Part shown: positions 37,978 to 48,144 of the stretch, piece by piece | Layout: each line of letters opens with the position of its first letter | Numbering within the stretch: position 1 is the stretch's first letter | DNA from: an uncultured Paracoccaceae bacterium | Lineage (GTDB): Bacteria > Pseudomonadota > Alphaproteobacteria > Rhodobacterales > Rhodobacteraceae | Direction: 5' to 3' | Length of the DNA: 64,000 nt | NCBI GenBank assembly: GCA_947500825.1 | Contig: CANMTR010000003.1 | Coordinates: 1 to 64,000 of the forward strand | Position numbers and translations under genes: made by a program | The notes under the pieces: generated by a model | The model's database searches: none | The model's input: the letters and a program-made list of their open reading frames with translations, nothing else | Told to the model about the DNA's origin: nothing

Positions 37978-40584
37978 TCATGCCGCCCCGTCCTCCACCG
38001 GCGTCAGCGCGAGCGTCCGGCCGCCGAGGGCACGGAAGGCGCGCTGGCGGCAGGTCAGGACGATGATCTGCAGGTCGTCCGCCTGCCGGTGCAGCGCGTC
38101 GAACATGCGCTCGATGCGCTCGTCGTCGGTGAAGATCAGCGCATCGTCCAGGATCACGGGCGCATGGCGACCGGCCCTCGCCAGCATCCGCGCGAAGGCC
38201 AGCCGCACCAGAAGCGCGACCTGCTCGCCGGTGCCCCCCGACAGGATCTCGACGGGCTCCGGGGTGCCGTTCCGCACGAGCGCGGTGGGCAGGATCGTCT
38301 CCGCCTCCCAGGTCAGTTCGGCGTCGGGCCACAGGAGCGAAAGGAGCGGGCGCAGCTCCGCCGCTACGGGCTCGAAGTAGCGGTCCCGCGCCTCGCGCTT
38401 GGCGGCGTCGAGCGCCGCCTCCAGCCGTTGCAGGACCGCCACTTCGTGGGAGATCCGGGACAGGTCGGCCCGGGCGGCCTCCAGGTCCTGCTCCACCTCC
38501 GCCAGGCGATCCTCGACCCCGTCGCCCGTCCCGCGCGAGATCCGCTCGTCGAGCCGCGCGATCTCGGGCCGCAATCGCGCGATGGCCTCCCGGGCCTCGT
38601 GCTCGACGGATGTGGCCCGGGAGAGCGCGGCCTCGGCGGCCGCGAGGTCCGGCGCGGCGCGGGCCCGCTCGTCGAGCCGCGCGGCCGCCGAGTCGAGGGC
38701 CGCCGCCGCCTCCGTCGCCAGCCGCTCCAGCGTCTCCAGGTCGTGGCCGTCCCCCTGCGCCGCGGCCTCGGTGGCGCGCGCCCGCCGCTCCTCCGCCGCG
38801 CTCGCCTCCGCCTCCGCGCGGGCGGCCGCGATGCGGGCCTCGTCGTGGCGCCCTTGCGCCGTCGCATGGAGGCCGCGGGCGGCGACCCGCGCCTCCTCCG
38901 CCTCGGAAAGCGCGGCGGCGGCTGCCTCCGGGTCCGGGGCGTCGGCCGTCTCCTCCAGCACGGGGATCGCGGCAAGATCGGCGCGGAGCGGGTCGAGCCC
39001 GTCCGGCGCGAGGCTGCGGAAGACGGCCCGGGCCTCGCTCGCGCGTCGGATCGCATCGGCCCGCACCGCCCCGGCCTCCCGCGCCGCGGCCATGCCGTCG
39101 GCGCCGTGCTCGTCCAGCGCGGCGCCGAGCGCCCTCCCGGCGGCGGCGACGTCGGCGTCGTCCTGCGCGTCCCCCGAGGACGTGACCTCGACCGCGCCGA
39201 TCCCGTCGATATCCAGGCGCAGCCGGCGCGGGACGGGCACGATCTCGCCGTCCGAGAGCGCGCGCCCGTCGACCCGGAGCCCCGAACTCCGCCCTTCGGC
39301 GTAGTGCACGATCACTTGCGGCGCGGTCGCGTCGCGCGTCGCCTCGGCGGTCGCCAGCCGCGTGGCCAGGGCCTCCAGGTGCCGGAGCGCTGCATCGTCC
39401 GGCCCGGTCCCGGCCGCCGCACCCGCTTGCTCCATCTCGCGGCGCGCCGCCTCGGCCCCGGCGATCCGGCGCTCCAGCTCGGCGCGGCGGGCCGCCCCCT
39501 CCCGGGCGAGACGGTGGCGCTCCGCCGTCCGGCGCCTGGCCTCGGCGTCGCGCTCGGCGGCCTCGGCCGCCTCCAGGGTCGTGCGCGCCGTCTCGAGCGC
39601 CGTCGCGGCGGCATCGCGCTCTGCGGCCGCCGCGATGGCCTCGCGCCGGCTTTCGGCGGCCGCCCCGGTGGCCGCCTCGCGCTCGGCGACAAGGCCGCGG
39701 AGCGCGTCGCGCCGTTCCCCGGCACGCTCCGCGGCAAGCCGCGCCGCCTCGACCCGGCGCCGCTCCGCCGCCACCTCCTCGGCGTGCCGGCTGGCGGTCT
39801 CGTGGGCCTCCTGCGCCGCCTGCACCCGGGCCCGGCGCTCCTCGGCCGCCTCGGGGGCGTCCAGCTCCGCCAGGTCGCGGCGATGGCGGCGGCGCGCGTC
39901 CAGCGCCTCGCGCAGCTCGCGCGCCGTCTCCGACAGGCGGCCCCGGTCCGCCTCGAGCGCCTCCACCCGCACCTCCGCGGCCTTCCAGGGCCCGTTGGCC
40001 TTGGGGCGCCCCGTGGAGGTGGCAAAGGCCGCCAGCTCCGCGCGGCAGCGCGCGAGGGCCGCGTCCATCCGCCGCCCGCCGGTCATCGCCTCGACCTCGT
40101 GGCCCACGGAGGACATGAGGTCGCGCCGGGCCTCGAGCGCGGCACGGTCCTCCCTGGGGCCGGTGCCCTTCAGCCCGGTCATGCCCTGGCGCACCCACAG
40201 CAGGCTCGACGGGCCGTCGCCGCCCCCCAGCAGGCGCGCAACCTGCTCCTCCGCCGCGTCGGCCTGCGCGACGAGGCGGCCGTCGCGCTCGATCCACGCA
40301 TCCGGCTTCGAGAGCCATCGCTTCGTGATCTCGAAGCGGCCTTCCTCCGTCTCGACCTCGACGCGGATCTCGGGCGCCCCTCCCGAATGGGGCTGGAGCG
40401 CCTTGATGTCCCGGTCGCGGGACCCGTGAGCCTTGAAGAACAACGCCTGGATCGCGTCGAACAGGGTCGACTTGCCGATCTCGTTCGGCTCGCACAGGAC
40501 GTTCAGGCCGTCGCCGATACCCTCCACGCGGGTCGGCTGGGTGAACCTGCGCACGTTGGTCAGGGTGATCCCGCGGATCTTCAT
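37978..40584 (-). CDS. SMC/SbcC-like ATPase
   Basis: The 868-residue protein has a Walker A motif at the N-terminus (CEPNEIGKST, residues 31-40), more than 600 residues of charged coiled coil rich in Ala, Glu and Arg, and at the C-terminus the ABC signature LSGGTGEQVALL with Walker B VILDDALIF. This is the SbcC/Rad50/YhaN pattern: a head ATPase with a long arm, which opens DNA ends for a partner nuclease. No CxxC zinc hook is seen at the coil tip. The start overlaps the phosphoesterase gene by 4 bases, so the two form an SbcCD-like pair. Confidence 0.88.
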   Translation of the reverse strand: MKIRGITLTNVRRFTQPTRVEGIGDGLNVLCEPNEIGKSTLFDAIQALFFKAHGSRDRDIKALQPHSGGAPEIRVEVETEEGRFEITKRWLSKPDAWIERDGRLVAQADAAEEQVARLLGGGDGPSSLLWVRQGMTGLKGTGPREDRAALEARRDLMSSVGHEVEAMTGGRRMDAALARCRAELAAFATSTGRPKANGPWKAAEVRVEALEADRGRLSETARELREALDARRRHRRDLAELDAPEAAEERRARVQAAQEAHETASRHAEEVAAERRRVEAARLAAERAGERRDALRGLVAEREAATGAAAESRREAIAAAAERDAAATALETARTTLEAAEAAERDAEARRRTAERHRLAREGAARRAELERRIAGAEAARREMEQAGAAAGTGPDDAALRHLEALATRLATAEATRDATAPQVIVHYAEGRSSGLRVDGRALSDGEIVPVPRRLRLDIDGIGAVEVTSSGDAQDDADVAAAGRALGAALDEHGADGMAAAREAGAVRADAIRRASEARAVFRSLAPDGLDPLRADLAAIPVLEETADAPDPEAAAAALSEAEEARVAARGLHATAQGRHDEARIAAARAEAEASAAEERRARATEAAAQGDGHDLETLERLATEAAAALDSAAARLDERARAAPDLAAAEAALSRATSVEHEAREAIARLRPEIARLDERISRGTGDGVEDRLAEVEQDLEAARADLSRISHEVAVLQRLEAALDAAKREARDRYFEPVAAELRPLLSLLWPDAELTWEAETILPTALVRNGTPEPVEILSGGTGEQVALLVRLAFARMLARAGRHAPVILDDALIFTDDERIERMFDALHRQADDLQIIVLTCRQRAFRALGGRTLALTPVEDGAA

Positions 40585-41711
40585 TCCGCCGCCTCCCGCG
40601 CATAGCCATAGAGCCGGGCGAGGGCGTCGCCCGCGACATCGCGCTCCGCCGCCCCGAGGTCCGGGTTCTCCGCCTCAGTCAGAAGCGCCTCCGCGGCCAG
40701 TCGCACGGCCCCGCCGCGGTCGATCTCGTCGAGATCGGCCTTCTCGTAGTGGGTGCCCAGCCCGTGGGCATGAAGCTCGAAATGCGCGAAGTCCGGGCCG
40801 ACGCGCTCGGCGGCCCGGGCCAGGTCGGCCTGTTCGGGCAAGCCCGCCCAGCCGACCGCGCCGACCCTGATCAGGGTGTCACGCCGTCCCGTCCCGGGGA
40901 GCAGCGCCCCGAGGGCCGCGGCCGCGTCCTGCCGCGGCGACAGGGCCAGCTCGTCCGACCGCCACAGGAAGGTGCCCGTCTCAACCTCCTCGACCCGCGG
41001 CTCGGCCCCCGATCCGGGCACCGTCACGGCCAGGCAGACGCCCCGGCGCCCGTGCTTGAAGCGATCCTGCTCCGGCGTGCCGGAATAATGGACACGCGGG
41101 CTCACCGCCATCCGCCCGTGCCAGTCACCCAGGGCGAGGTAGTCGAGCCGCGCCGTGCGGTCCCTGTCGGGCGGAATGCTCTCCCCCGTCTCGTCGAAAT
41201 CGGTGATGCCGCCATGGGCGAGGCCGATCCGCAGGTTTCCCTCGCGGCTCTCCATCTCCGGCAGCGCCGCGCTGGGATCGCGGCCCGCCGAACGCCATTC
41301 GACCGGGCACGGAAGGAGCGTCGCCCCCGCCTCGAGCGCGACCGGCGCCTGGGTCGTCAGCGCGCGGACATTCGCCGGCCCGGCGATCACCGCGTCCCAC
41401 AGGGGCTCCGCCTCGCGCAGGTTGTCGTGGTTCCCCGGCAGGAGCCACCAGGTCACGTCCGCCTCGTCACCCATCGCCGCCAGGGCCTGTTGCAGGACGC
41501 TGCGGGAGGGGGTGGCGGTGTCGAACGTGTCGCCCGCCAGCAGGACATGGCGCGCCCCGTGGGCGCGGGCGGCGGCGGCGATGCGGCCGATGGCCCCATG
41601 GCGCGCCTCCATCAGCCGGCCGCGGATGTTGCCGTCCGCGGGCTGGGGGATGGAGCCGAAATGCCGCCCCAGATGCAGGTCCGAGGCATGGATGAAACGG
41701 AGCTCTGTCAT
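40581..41711 (-). CDS. SbcD/Mre11-like metallophosphoesterase
   Basis: The 376 residues show the calcineurin-like phosphoesterase motifs: HASDLHLGRH (Asp11, His13), LAGDTFDT, LLPGNHDN, and the GDWHGR/GLAHGG histidine loops. The family cuts DNA ends and hairpins together with an ATPase partner. That partner is the overlapping gene downstream. Both differ in length and sequence from canonical SbcD/SbcC, being nearer to the YhaO/YhaN subgroup. ATG 41711 is preceded by GGAGG on the minus strand. Confidence 0.88.
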   Translation of the reverse strand: MTELRFIHASDLHLGRHFGSIPQPADGNIRGRLMEARHGAIGRIAAAARAHGARHVLLAGDTFDTATPSRSVLQQALAAMGDEADVTWWLLPGNHDNLREAEPLWDAVIAGPANVRALTTQAPVALEAGATLLPCPVEWRSAGRDPSAALPEMESREGNLRIGLAHGGITDFDETGESIPPDRDRTARLDYLALGDWHGRMAVSPRVHYSGTPEQDRFKHGRRGVCLAVTVPGSGAEPRVEEVETGTFLWRSDELALSPRQDAAAALGALLPGTGRRDTLIRVGAVGWAGLPEQADLARAAERVGPDFAHFELHAHGLGTHYEKADLDEIDRGGAVRLAAEALLTEAENPDLGAAERDVAGDALARLYGYAREAAE

Positions 41712-41955
41712 GACGGCCTCCCCGTGCGGCGGTCTGATCCCGGTGCGCGATGCGCGCCAGGTGGTCCCGCCCGCGGGGGGACCCTAACCACGCCCGGCCG
41801 GGAGGGGAACCGGCCCATGCCCCGGGGGGCGAGGCGATGGGAATTTGGGCATGTGCCCGCCCGTCGACGAGCGGTCCCGCCGACGCGGCGGCGGTCGGGG
41901 TGGCGGCACGGGGACAAATCCTGTTAACTCCGCCCGAACGGGACGAGATATCCGA

Positions 41956-43038
41956 ATGCTTAAAGAAGACAATCGCCGAGCGCGCCGGGTGGCGCTCCGA
42001 TCCTACGGCCTCTCCGGGGACGCCGATCTCGCGTCCCTGGGCGAGATCGTCGACCTCGCGGTGTCGATCTGCGACATGCCCATGGGCCACGTGTCCCTGC
42101 TCGGCGACCAGCAGCAATGGTTCGTCGTCCGCAGCGGCCCCGGCCGGGACGAGATGCCGCTGGAGGAGACGATCTGCTCCCACGTCCTGGTGTCCCACGG
42201 CTCGAACGGCGTCGTCGTGGTGGAGGACACCCTGCGCGATCCGCGCACGTCGGACCTGTCCATCTGCGGCGGCGAGGACCCGGTGCGCTTCTACGCCGCC
42301 GCTCCGTTGCTGACGCCCGAGGGGCGGGTGATCGGCGCCCTCAGCGTGCTCGACACCCGGCCCCGGCGCCTGCCGGACGGCCAGGCCAAGCTGCTGTCGG
42401 TCCTGTCGCACCAGGTGATGGCGCAGCTCGACCTGCGCCGGCTCCTGCGGCGGGCCGACGTGATGCGCCGCGAGGTGGACCACCGGGTGAAGAACTCGCT
42501 CCAGTCGATCTCGTCGCTCACGCGGCTCCAGTCGCGGCGGGTGTCGTCCGACGAGGCGCGCGAGGCGCTCGAGGTGGTCAGCCGCCGGATCGACACGATC
42601 GCGGCGCTCAACTCCGAGCTCTACCGCTCCGACAACGACAGCAAGCTCGGCCTGCGCGCCTTCCTCGACTCGGTGGTGCAGCTCATCCGCGCCTCGGCCC
42701 CCGACAACGTCACGATCTCGCTGGGCATGGACGACGTGAACATCGCCGCGGGCCATGCCGGATCGCTGGCGATCATCGTCAACGAGTTCACCACCAACAG
42801 CTTCAAGCACGCCTTTCCCGACGGGCGCCCCGGCCGGATCGACCTGCACGGCGGCCAGGACCAGCCCGGCCAGTTCCGCCTGACCTGCCGCGACGACGGG
42901 GTGGGGGTCGGCCCCTCCGCCGCGGCCAACGGGCTGGGCATGTCGATCATCGACAGCGCGGTGGAGAGCCTGGGCGGCGAGAAGGTCGTCCATGAGACCG
43001 ACGAGGGATTCGCCATGGACGTGGTGTTCGGCATCTGA
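41956..43038 (+). CDS. GAF-domain sensor histidine kinase (HisKA_2 type)
   Basis: Residues about 20-160 form a GAF sensory domain. The phosphoacceptor is His176 in [14 protein letters not shown], the HisKA_2 pattern common in alphaproteobacteria and linked to the general stress response. The HATPase domain follows, with the N box [12 protein letters not shown] and the G box DDGVGVG. No membrane segment is present, so it is cytosolic. The 360-residue reading begins at ATG 41956; longer frames begin in a poorly conserved basic stretch. No response regulator gene is next to it. Confidence 0.88.
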   Translation: MLKEDNRRARRVALRSYGLSGDADLASLGEIVDLAVSICDMPMGHVSLLGDQQQWFVVRSGPGRDEMPLEETICSHVLVSHGSNGVVVVEDTLRDPRTSDLSICGGEDPVRFYAAAPLLTPEGRVIGALSVLDTRPRRLPDGQAKLLSVLSHQVMAQLDLRRLLRRADVMRREVDHRVKNSLQSISSLTRLQSRRVSSDEAREALEVVSRRIDTIAALNSELYRSDNDSKLGLRAFLDSVVQLIRASAPDNVTISLGMDDVNIAAGHAGSLAIIVNEFTTNSFKHAFPDGRPGRIDLHGGQDQPGQFRLTCRDDGVGVGPSAAANGLGMSIIDSAVESLGGEKVVHETDEGFAMDVVFGI

Positions 43039-43099
43039 CCCGCGTTCCGTGGACAAGCGCCTCGTCACTGCCTATGTCCCCGACCAAGGAGGATTGCCC

Positions 43100-44053
43100 A
43101 TGCCGCGCGATCTGAAGATCCCCGCCGAGCGCCACCCCGAGAAGGCGCACCGCCCCGAGACGGCCCGCACGAAGAAGCCGGACTGGATCCGGGTGAAGGC
43201 CCCCTCGGGCGAGGGCTACAGGGCGACGCGCGAGATCATGCGCGAGCACAACCTGACCACCGTGTGCGAGGAGGCGGGCTGTCCCAACGTGGGCGAGTGC
43301 TGGTCCCAGGGCCACGCCACCATGATGATCATGGGCGAGATCTGCACCCGCGGCTGCACCTTCTGCAACGTGGCCACGGGGCGTCCCGACGCTCTCGACG
43401 TGTTCGAGCCGGGCCGCGTCGCCGACGCCGTCAAGAAGCTGGGCCTCAACCACGTGGTGATCACCTCCGTCGACCGCGACGACGTGGACGACGGCGGCGC
43501 CGAGCACATCGCCCAGACCATCCGCGCCACCCGCCGGCAGGCCCCCGGCACCACGATCGAGGTGCTCACCCCGGATTTCCTGCGCTGCGGGCCCGAGGCG
43601 TTGGAGACGGTGATCGAGGCGCGCCCGGACGTCTTCAACCACAACCTCGAGACGGTGCCGGGCCTCTACCCCGAGGTGCGCCCGGGCGCGCGCTACTTCC
43701 ATTCCCTGCGGCTCCTCCAGCGGGTGAAGGAGCTCGACCCGACGCTCTTCACCAAGTCCGGCATCATGGTGGGCCTGGGCGAGCGACGCCAGGAGGTGCA
43801 CCAGGTGATGGACGACATGCGCGCCGCCGACGTGGACTTCATCACCGTGGGCCAGTACCTGCAGCCCACCTCGCGTCACCACGCCGTGGACCGCTACATC
43901 ACCCCCGACGAGTTCGCCGCCTACGAGCGCGCCGCCTGGGGCAAGGGCTTCCTGATGGTATCGGCCACGCCGCTCACCCGGTCGAGCTACCACGCCGGTG
44001 ACGATTTCGCCCGTCTCAGGGCCGCGCGCGAATCCAAGCACGGCGCCGCCTGA
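43100..44053 (+). CDS. lipA: Lipoyl synthase
   Basis: LipA inserts two sulfur atoms into protein-bound octanoyl groups to make lipoate. The 317 residues carry the auxiliary [4Fe-4S] cysteines Cys56, Cys61 and Cys67 ([12 protein letters not shown]) and the radical SAM cysteines Cys82, Cys86 and Cys89 (CTRGCTFC). The C-terminal RSSYHAG holds the serine ligand region. AAGGAGG lies before ATG 43100. It is followed by a HAD-type gene in the same direction. Confidence 0.97.
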   Translation: MPRDLKIPAERHPEKAHRPETARTKKPDWIRVKAPSGEGYRATREIMREHNLTTVCEEAGCPNVGECWSQGHATMMIMGEICTRGCTFCNVATGRPDALDVFEPGRVADAVKKLGLNHVVITSVDRDDVDDGGAEHIAQTIRATRRQAPGTTIEVLTPDFLRCGPEALETVIEARPDVFNHNLETVPGLYPEVRPGARYFHSLRLLQRVKELDPTLFTKSGIMVGLGERRQEVHQVMDDMRAADVDFITVGQYLQPTSRHHAVDRYITPDEFAAYERAAWGKGFLMVSATPLTRSSYHAGDDFARLRAARESKHGAA

Positions 44054-44076
44054 GACCCGCCATGGGAGGATCCCCG

Positions 44077-44724
44077 ATGACCGCCCCCAAAGCCGTCGCT
44101 TTCGACGTGATCGAGACCCTGTTCCCGCTCGATCCCCTGCGGTCGCGTCTTGCGGGCGTGGGCTTGACGGAAAACGACCTGGAGCCGTTCTTCGCCTCCC
44201 TCCTGCGCGATGCCTTCGCGCTCGACACGGTGGGGATCTACAAGCCGTTCAAGGAGGTGGCCTCGGCCACCCTTGGCCAGATGGGCGTGGCGGAGGCGGA
44301 CCGCGACGCCGTGTTCGAGGGCTTCGCCGAGCTCACCGCCCACGACGATGTGCGCCCCGGCTTCGAACTCCTGCGCAGCCGTGGCGTGCCGGTCTTCTGT
44401 CTCACGAACGGCGATCCGGACGTGACCGAGATGCTTCTCGACCGCAACGGCCTGTCGGATCTCGTGGTGCGGACCATCTCCATCGACGAGATCGGCGTCT
44501 GGAAGCCGCGCGAGCGGGTCTACACCTACACGGCGAAGGCCGCGGGCGTGGGCCCCGAACAGATGGCGCTGATCGCGTGCCACGCCTGGGACTGTCAGGG
44601 CGCGCTCGCCGCCGGGCTCCAGGCGGGGTACGTGGATCGGGGCAAGCCCTATTCCTCCGCCATGCAGAAGCCGACCGCCTCGGCCGGGACCTTGCCGGAC
44701 GTGATCGAGGCGCTTCTGGGCTAG
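44077..44724 (+). CDS. HAD-family hydrolase (haloacid dehalogenase type II-like)
   Basis: The 215 residues show the HAD motifs: nucleophile Asp10 in [11 protein letters not shown], threonine/asparagine in CLTNGDPD, a lysine in VWKPRERVY, and the acidic HAWDCQGA near the C-terminus. The layout is near L-2-haloacid dehalogenases, but the substrate may be any small phosphate ester or halo acid. ATG 44077 is favoured by GGAGGA upstream; ATG 44062 is possible. Its TAG stop overlaps the convergent hisE stop through a shared CTAG. Confidence 0.85.
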   Translation: MTAPKAVAFDVIETLFPLDPLRSRLAGVGLTENDLEPFFASLLRDAFALDTVGIYKPFKEVASATLGQMGVAEADRDAVFEGFAELTAHDDVRPGFELLRSRGVPVFCLTNGDPDVTEMLLDRNGLSDLVVRTISIDEIGVWKPRERVYTYTAKAAGVGPEQMALIACHAWDCQGALAAGLQAGYVDRGKPYSSAMQKPTASAGTLPDVIEALLG

Positions 44725-45035
44725 CGCCGGGCCTTCTCCGACAGGCCCGATTCCCCCTCGCGCCGCGCCAGTTCCGCCACGATCTCCGACAGGGACACGT
44801 CGCGCGCGGCGCACATGACCAGCAGGTGATAGATCACGTCGGCGGCCTCGGCCGTCAGCCGGTCCCGGTCGCCACGGACCGCCTCGATCACCGCCTCGAC
44901 GGCCTCCTCGCCAAATTTCTCGGCGCATTTCTCCGGCCCCTTGGACAGGAGCGTCGCCGTCCAGCTCGACCCGGGCTCGGCGCCGCGGCGCGCCTCGATC
45001 GTCCGGGCGAGGCGGAGAAGGGCGTCGTCGCTCAT
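44721..45035 (-). CDS. hisE: Phosphoribosyl-ATP pyrophosphatase
   Basis: HisE removes pyrophosphate from phosphoribosyl-ATP, the second step of histidine synthesis. The 104-residue MazG-like helical protein has the conserved [13 protein letters not shown] and [12 protein letters not shown] segments. It overlaps hisF by 4 bases (ATGA) and is the last gene of a hisF-hisE unit. The stop codon sits in a CTAG shared with the HAD gene. Confidence 0.95.
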   Translation of the reverse strand: MSDDALLRLARTIEARRGAEPGSSWTATLLSKGPEKCAEKFGEEAVEAVIEAVRGDRDRLTAEAADVIYHLLVMCAARDVSLSEIVAELARREGESGLSEKARR

Positions 45036-45793
45036 GCGAGCCTCACGGGGATGCCGGCGGCGGCCATGTGGGCCTTGGCCTCCGCCACGGTATGGTCGCC
45101 GAAATGGAAGATCGACGCGGCCAGGACGGCCGAGGCCCCGCCCTCCGTCACGCCCTCGACCAGGTGGTCGAGCGTGCCCACCCCGCCCGAGGCGATCACC
45201 GGCACCGGCACCGCGTCCGAGATCGCCCGCGTGAGCGGCAGGTTGAAGCCCGAGCGCGTCCCGTCCCGGTCCATCGAGGTCAGCAGGATCTCTCCCGCGC
45301 CCTTTTCCACCACCGTCCGGGCGAAGGCCACGGCGTCGATGCCCGTCGCCTTGCGGCCCCCATGGGTGAAGATCTCCCATCGCCCCGGGGCGACCGTCTT
45401 GGCGTCGATGGCCACGACGATGCACTGCGCGCCGAAGCGGTCGGCGGCGCGGGCGACCACGTCGGGGTCGGCGACGGCCGCCGAGTTGAAGCTGACCTTG
45501 TCCGCCCCCGCCAGCAGCAGGTTGCGCACGTCTTCGGCGCTGCGCACGCCGCCGCCCACGGTCAGGGGCATGAAGCAGTGTTCCGCCGTCCGGCGGGCGA
45601 GGTCGAACATCGTGCCGCGGTTCTCGTGCGTGGCATGGATGTCGAGGAAGCACAGCTCGTCGGCGCCGGCCACGTCGTAGGCCCGCGCCGCCTCCACCGG
45701 GTCGCCCGCGTCGCGCAGGTCGACGAAGTTGACGCCCTTGACCACGCGGCCGTCGGCGACGTCGAGGCAGGGGATGATGCGTGTCTTCAGCAT
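45032..45793 (-). CDS. hisF: Imidazole glycerol phosphate synthase, cyclase subunit
   Basis: HisF works with the HisH glutaminase to form imidazole glycerol phosphate and AICAR. The 253-residue (beta/alpha)8 barrel carries the catalytic aspartate in [15 protein letters not shown] and the second in [10 protein letters not shown], with phosphate loops LTVGGGV and IASGGVG. HisH is not within the window next to it. The ATG 45793 is divergent from the DUF302 gene after 87 bases. Confidence 0.97.
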   Translation of the reverse strand: MLKTRIIPCLDVADGRVVKGVNFVDLRDAGDPVEAARAYDVAGADELCFLDIHATHENRGTMFDLARRTAEHCFMPLTVGGGVRSAEDVRNLLLAGADKVSFNSAAVADPDVVARAADRFGAQCIVVAIDAKTVAPGRWEIFTHGGRKATGIDAVAFARTVVEKGAGEILLTSMDRDGTRSGFNLPLTRAISDAVPVPVIASGGVGTLDHLVEGVTEGGASAVLAASIFHFGDHTVAEAKAHMAAAGIPVRLA

Positions 45794-45880
45794 GGGCGGG
45801 GTCGTAGCGCGCACCGCGCCGGGGCGAAAGGGGAACCCGCCCATGCCGGCGCGACTTCGTTGGAAAACGGAGGAGCTCCC

Positions 45881-46318
45881 ATGAAGACGCTGACGATCGC
45901 CGCCCTGGCCCTCGCCGCCACGCCCGCCCTCGCCGATTTCGATCGGAGGGAGGCGGAAGGCACCGTGGAGGAGGCGTTCTCCCGTCTCGAGAACGCCGTG
46001 GAGGGCGCGGGCGCCACGATCTTCGCCACCGTCGACCACGGCCAGGGCGCGGCTGACACGGACATGGATCTCGGCCCCTCGAAGCTCCTGATCTTCGGCA
46101 ACCCGCAGCTCGGCACGCCCGTGATGCAGCAGGACCGGATGGCCGGCCTCGTCCTGCCGCTCAAGATGCTCGTCTATGCCGACGGCGAACAGACCTACGT
46201 CGCCTACCGCGAGGTGGACGACCTCTTCGACGACCTCGACGTGGACGACGACCTGGAGGTCCTGGAGCAGATGGAAGGCGCGCTGGAGAACTTCGCCCAG
46301 GCCGCCGCCGGCAGCTAG
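45881..46318 (+). CDS. Secreted DUF302 protein
   Basis: A signal peptide (1-19, ending PALA-DF) precedes a DUF302 domain in this 145-residue protein. Typical segments are [24 protein letters not shown] and [20 protein letters not shown]302 proteins are found in periplasm or attached to other domains; their function is uncertain. GGAGGAG precedes the ATG. The gene is inserted between hisF and hisA, and its TAG stop overlaps the hisA stop via CTAG. Confidence 0.9.
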   Translation: MKTLTIAALALAATPALADFDRREAEGTVEEAFSRLENAVEGAGATIFATVDHGQGAADTDMDLGPSKLLIFGNPQLGTPVMQQDRMAGLVLPLKMLVYADGEQTYVAYREVDDLFDDLDVDDDLEVLEQMEGALENFAQAAAGS

Positions 46319-47034
46319 GCGCCGAGCGCCTCCAGCGCCGCGCGCAGGTCGAGCGCCCCGTCGTAGAGGGCCCGGCCCGAGATGGCCCCGGCGATGACAC
46401 CGGTGTCCCTCAGCGCCAGCAGGTCGCCCAGGGACGACACGCCGCCGGACGCGATGACGGGGACCGACACGGCACGGGCCAGCGCCTCGGTCGCGCCGAT
46501 GTTGGGCCCGCCCATCGCGCCGTCGCGGTCGATATCTGTATAGATGATGGCGGCCACGCCCGCGTCCTCGAACTCGGCGGCGAGGTCGGTCACGTCGCGA
46601 TCCGTCTCCTCGGCCCAGCCGCGGGTCGCGACCTTGCCGGCCCGGGCGTCGAGGCCCACGGCGATGCGGCCAGGGAATGCCCGCGCCGCCGTCCGCACCA
46701 GCTCAGGGTCCTCCACCGCGACGGTGCCCAGGATCACGCGCGACAGGCCCTTCTCGATCCAGGTCTCGATGGTGGCCATGTCGCGGATGCCGCCCCCGAG
46801 CTGCGCGGGGACGGTGACGCGCGACAGGATCGCCTCCACCGCCGCCGCGTTGACGGGCCGGCCGGCGAAGGCGCCGTTCAGGTCCACCAGGTGCAGCCAC
46901 TCGCAGCCCGCCTCCTCGAAGCTGGCCGCCTGCGCGGCGGGGTCGTCGCCGAAGACGGTCGCACGGGCCATGTCGCCTTTCAGCAGGCGCACGCAGTTCC
47001 CGTCCTTCAGGTCGATCGCCGGATAGAGGATCAT
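46315..47034 (-). CDS. hisA: Phosphoribosylformimino-5-aminoimidazole carboxamide ribotide isomerase
   Basis: HisA opens the ribose ring of ProFAR in the fourth step of histidine synthesis. The 239-residue barrel has the catalytic aspartates in [15 protein letters not shown] and [13 protein letters not shown], and phosphate-binding GGGIRD and IASGGVSS. Here it is separated from hisF-hisE by the oppositely directed DUF302 gene, so two transcripts are needed. The upstream region contains a G-rich array. Confidence 0.97.
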   Translation of the reverse strand: MILYPAIDLKDGNCVRLLKGDMARATVFGDDPAAQAASFEEAGCEWLHLVDLNGAFAGRPVNAAAVEAILSRVTVPAQLGGGIRDMATIETWIEKGLSRVILGTVAVEDPELVRTAARAFPGRIAVGLDARAGKVATRGWAEETDRDVTDLAAEFEDAGVAAIIYTDIDRDGAMGGPNIGATEALARAVSVPVIASGGVSSLGDLLALRDTGVIAGAISGRALYDGALDLRAALEALGA

Positions 47035-47102
47035 CGCCGCTCCCTCGCTGTGCTGGCGTGCCGTCTGTGACACCCCGTCCCGCGCTTGCCAAGCCTCGCG
47101 CC

Positions 47103-47133
47103 GGGGTCGGGGCGGGGCGGGGCGGGGCGGGGG
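47103..47133 (+). repeat. GGGGC repeat array, strong G-quadruplex candidate
   Basis: Six tracts of at least four G (47103-47106, 47109-47112, 47114-47117, 47119-47122, 47124-47127, 47129-47133) are separated by one or two bases. It lies in the 159-base divergent region of hisA and the hydrolase gene, where folding could affect either promoter. The short unit also makes it prone to length change. Confidence 0.7.
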
Positions 47134-47193
47134 CGAGGGAACGGCGCACGGGCTGTGGTGTTGGCCCTGCGACGCGAAAGAAGGAGGAGCGAC

Positions 47194-48000
47194 ATGCCCA
47201 TCGTGCAGACCACCGACAAGACGGAACTCTACGTCAAGGACTGGGGCGAGGGGCGTCCCGTGGTATTGATCCACGGCTGGCCGCTCAACTCCGACAGCTG
47301 GGAGCACCAGGCGCTCGCCTTGACCGAGGCGGGCTTTCGCGTCGTCGCCTACGACCGCCGCGGCTTCGGCCGGTCCGGCCAGCCGTTCAAGGGCTACGAC
47401 TACGACACGATGGCCGACGACCTGAACAGCGTCATCTCCGCGCTCGACCTGCGCGACGCCACGATCTGCGGCTTCTCCATGGGCGGCGGCGAGGTCGCCC
47501 GCTTCATCTCGCGCCACGGCACGGCGAAACTGCGCCAGGCGGCGCTGATCTCGTCCATTGCCCCGTTCATGAAGCGGACGGGCGACAACAAGGAAGGCGT
47601 GGACGAGAGCGTCTTCGAGCAGATGAAGGACGGCGTTCGCAAGGATCGCGCCGGCTTCATGAGGGACTTCTTTCCCGGCTTCTACGGCAACGACGTGAGC
47701 CAGGGCACGCTGGACTGGACGTGGAACATGGCGATGATGGCCTCGCCCAAGGCCACGCTCGACTGCATCGACGCGTTCGGCCACACCGACCTGCGGCCCG
47801 ACATGGAGAAGTTCGACATTCCCACGCTGGTCGTCCACGGCACCGGCGACGACGTGGTCCCCATCGACACCTCGGGCCGCGCCGCGGCGAAGGCGATTAA
47901 GAACGCCACCCTGAAGGAGTACGAGGGCGCCCCCCACGGCCTGACGGCGACCCACGCCGAGCAGCTCAACCGCGACCTCGTGGACTTCCTCAAGGGCTGA
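47194..48000 (+). CDS. Alpha/beta hydrolase of the non-haem chloroperoxidase type
   Basis: The 268 residues match the cofactor-free haloperoxidase/esterase group: oxyanion region [12 protein letters not shown], nucleophile elbow GFSMGGGE (Ser95), aspartate in [10 protein letters not shown], and histidine in YEGAPHGLT. These enzymes act as esterases and can make peracids. The natural substrate is unknown. AAGGAGGAG precedes ATG 47194. A GC-only hairpin follows the stop. Confidence 0.9.
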   Translation: MPIVQTTDKTELYVKDWGEGRPVVLIHGWPLNSDSWEHQALALTEAGFRVVAYDRRGFGRSGQPFKGYDYDTMADDLNSVISALDLRDATICGFSMGGGEVARFISRHGTAKLRQAALISSIAPFMKRTGDNKEGVDESVFEQMKDGVRKDRAGFMRDFFPGFYGNDVSQGTLDWTWNMAMMASPKATLDCIDAFGHTDLRPDMEKFDIPTLVVHGTGDDVVPIDTSGRAAAKAIKNATLKEYEGAPHGLTATHAEQLNRDLVDFLKG

Positions 48001-48006
48001 CGGCCA

Positions 48007-48025
48007 GGGGCGGCCCGGCCGCCCC
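48007..48025 (+). terminator. GC-rich hairpin after the hydrolase
   Basis: GGGGCGGC (48007-48014) and GCCGCCCC (48018-48025) form a perfect 8-bp stem with loop CCG just past the stop codon. No T run follows, so termination is uncertain. Confidence 0.4.
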
Positions 48026-48144
48026 CGCCGCGATGCCTCAGAGCCCCTTGCAGTTGGCGTAGAACGTCACCGTCGCGGGCCAGCCCCGCCGCGACGCCTC
48101 AGAGCCCCTTGCAGTTGGCGTAGAACGTCACCGTCGCGGGCCAG
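48023..48144. repeat. 61-bp tandem duplication over the GDPD gene 3' end
   Basis: Copy A (48023-48083) and copy B (48084-48144) are adjacent and differ at one position (T at 48034, C at 48095). Copy B contains the last 15 codons and stop of the minus-strand GDPD gene; copy A repeats them downstream of the stop. The near identity means a recent event. Confidence 0.95.

Noticed and set aside
38089-40605. 838-codon plus-strand frame across the SbcC-like ATPase
   Set aside because: It mirrors the coiled-coil gene; its repetitive Arg/Gly/Leu content is typical of shadow frames.
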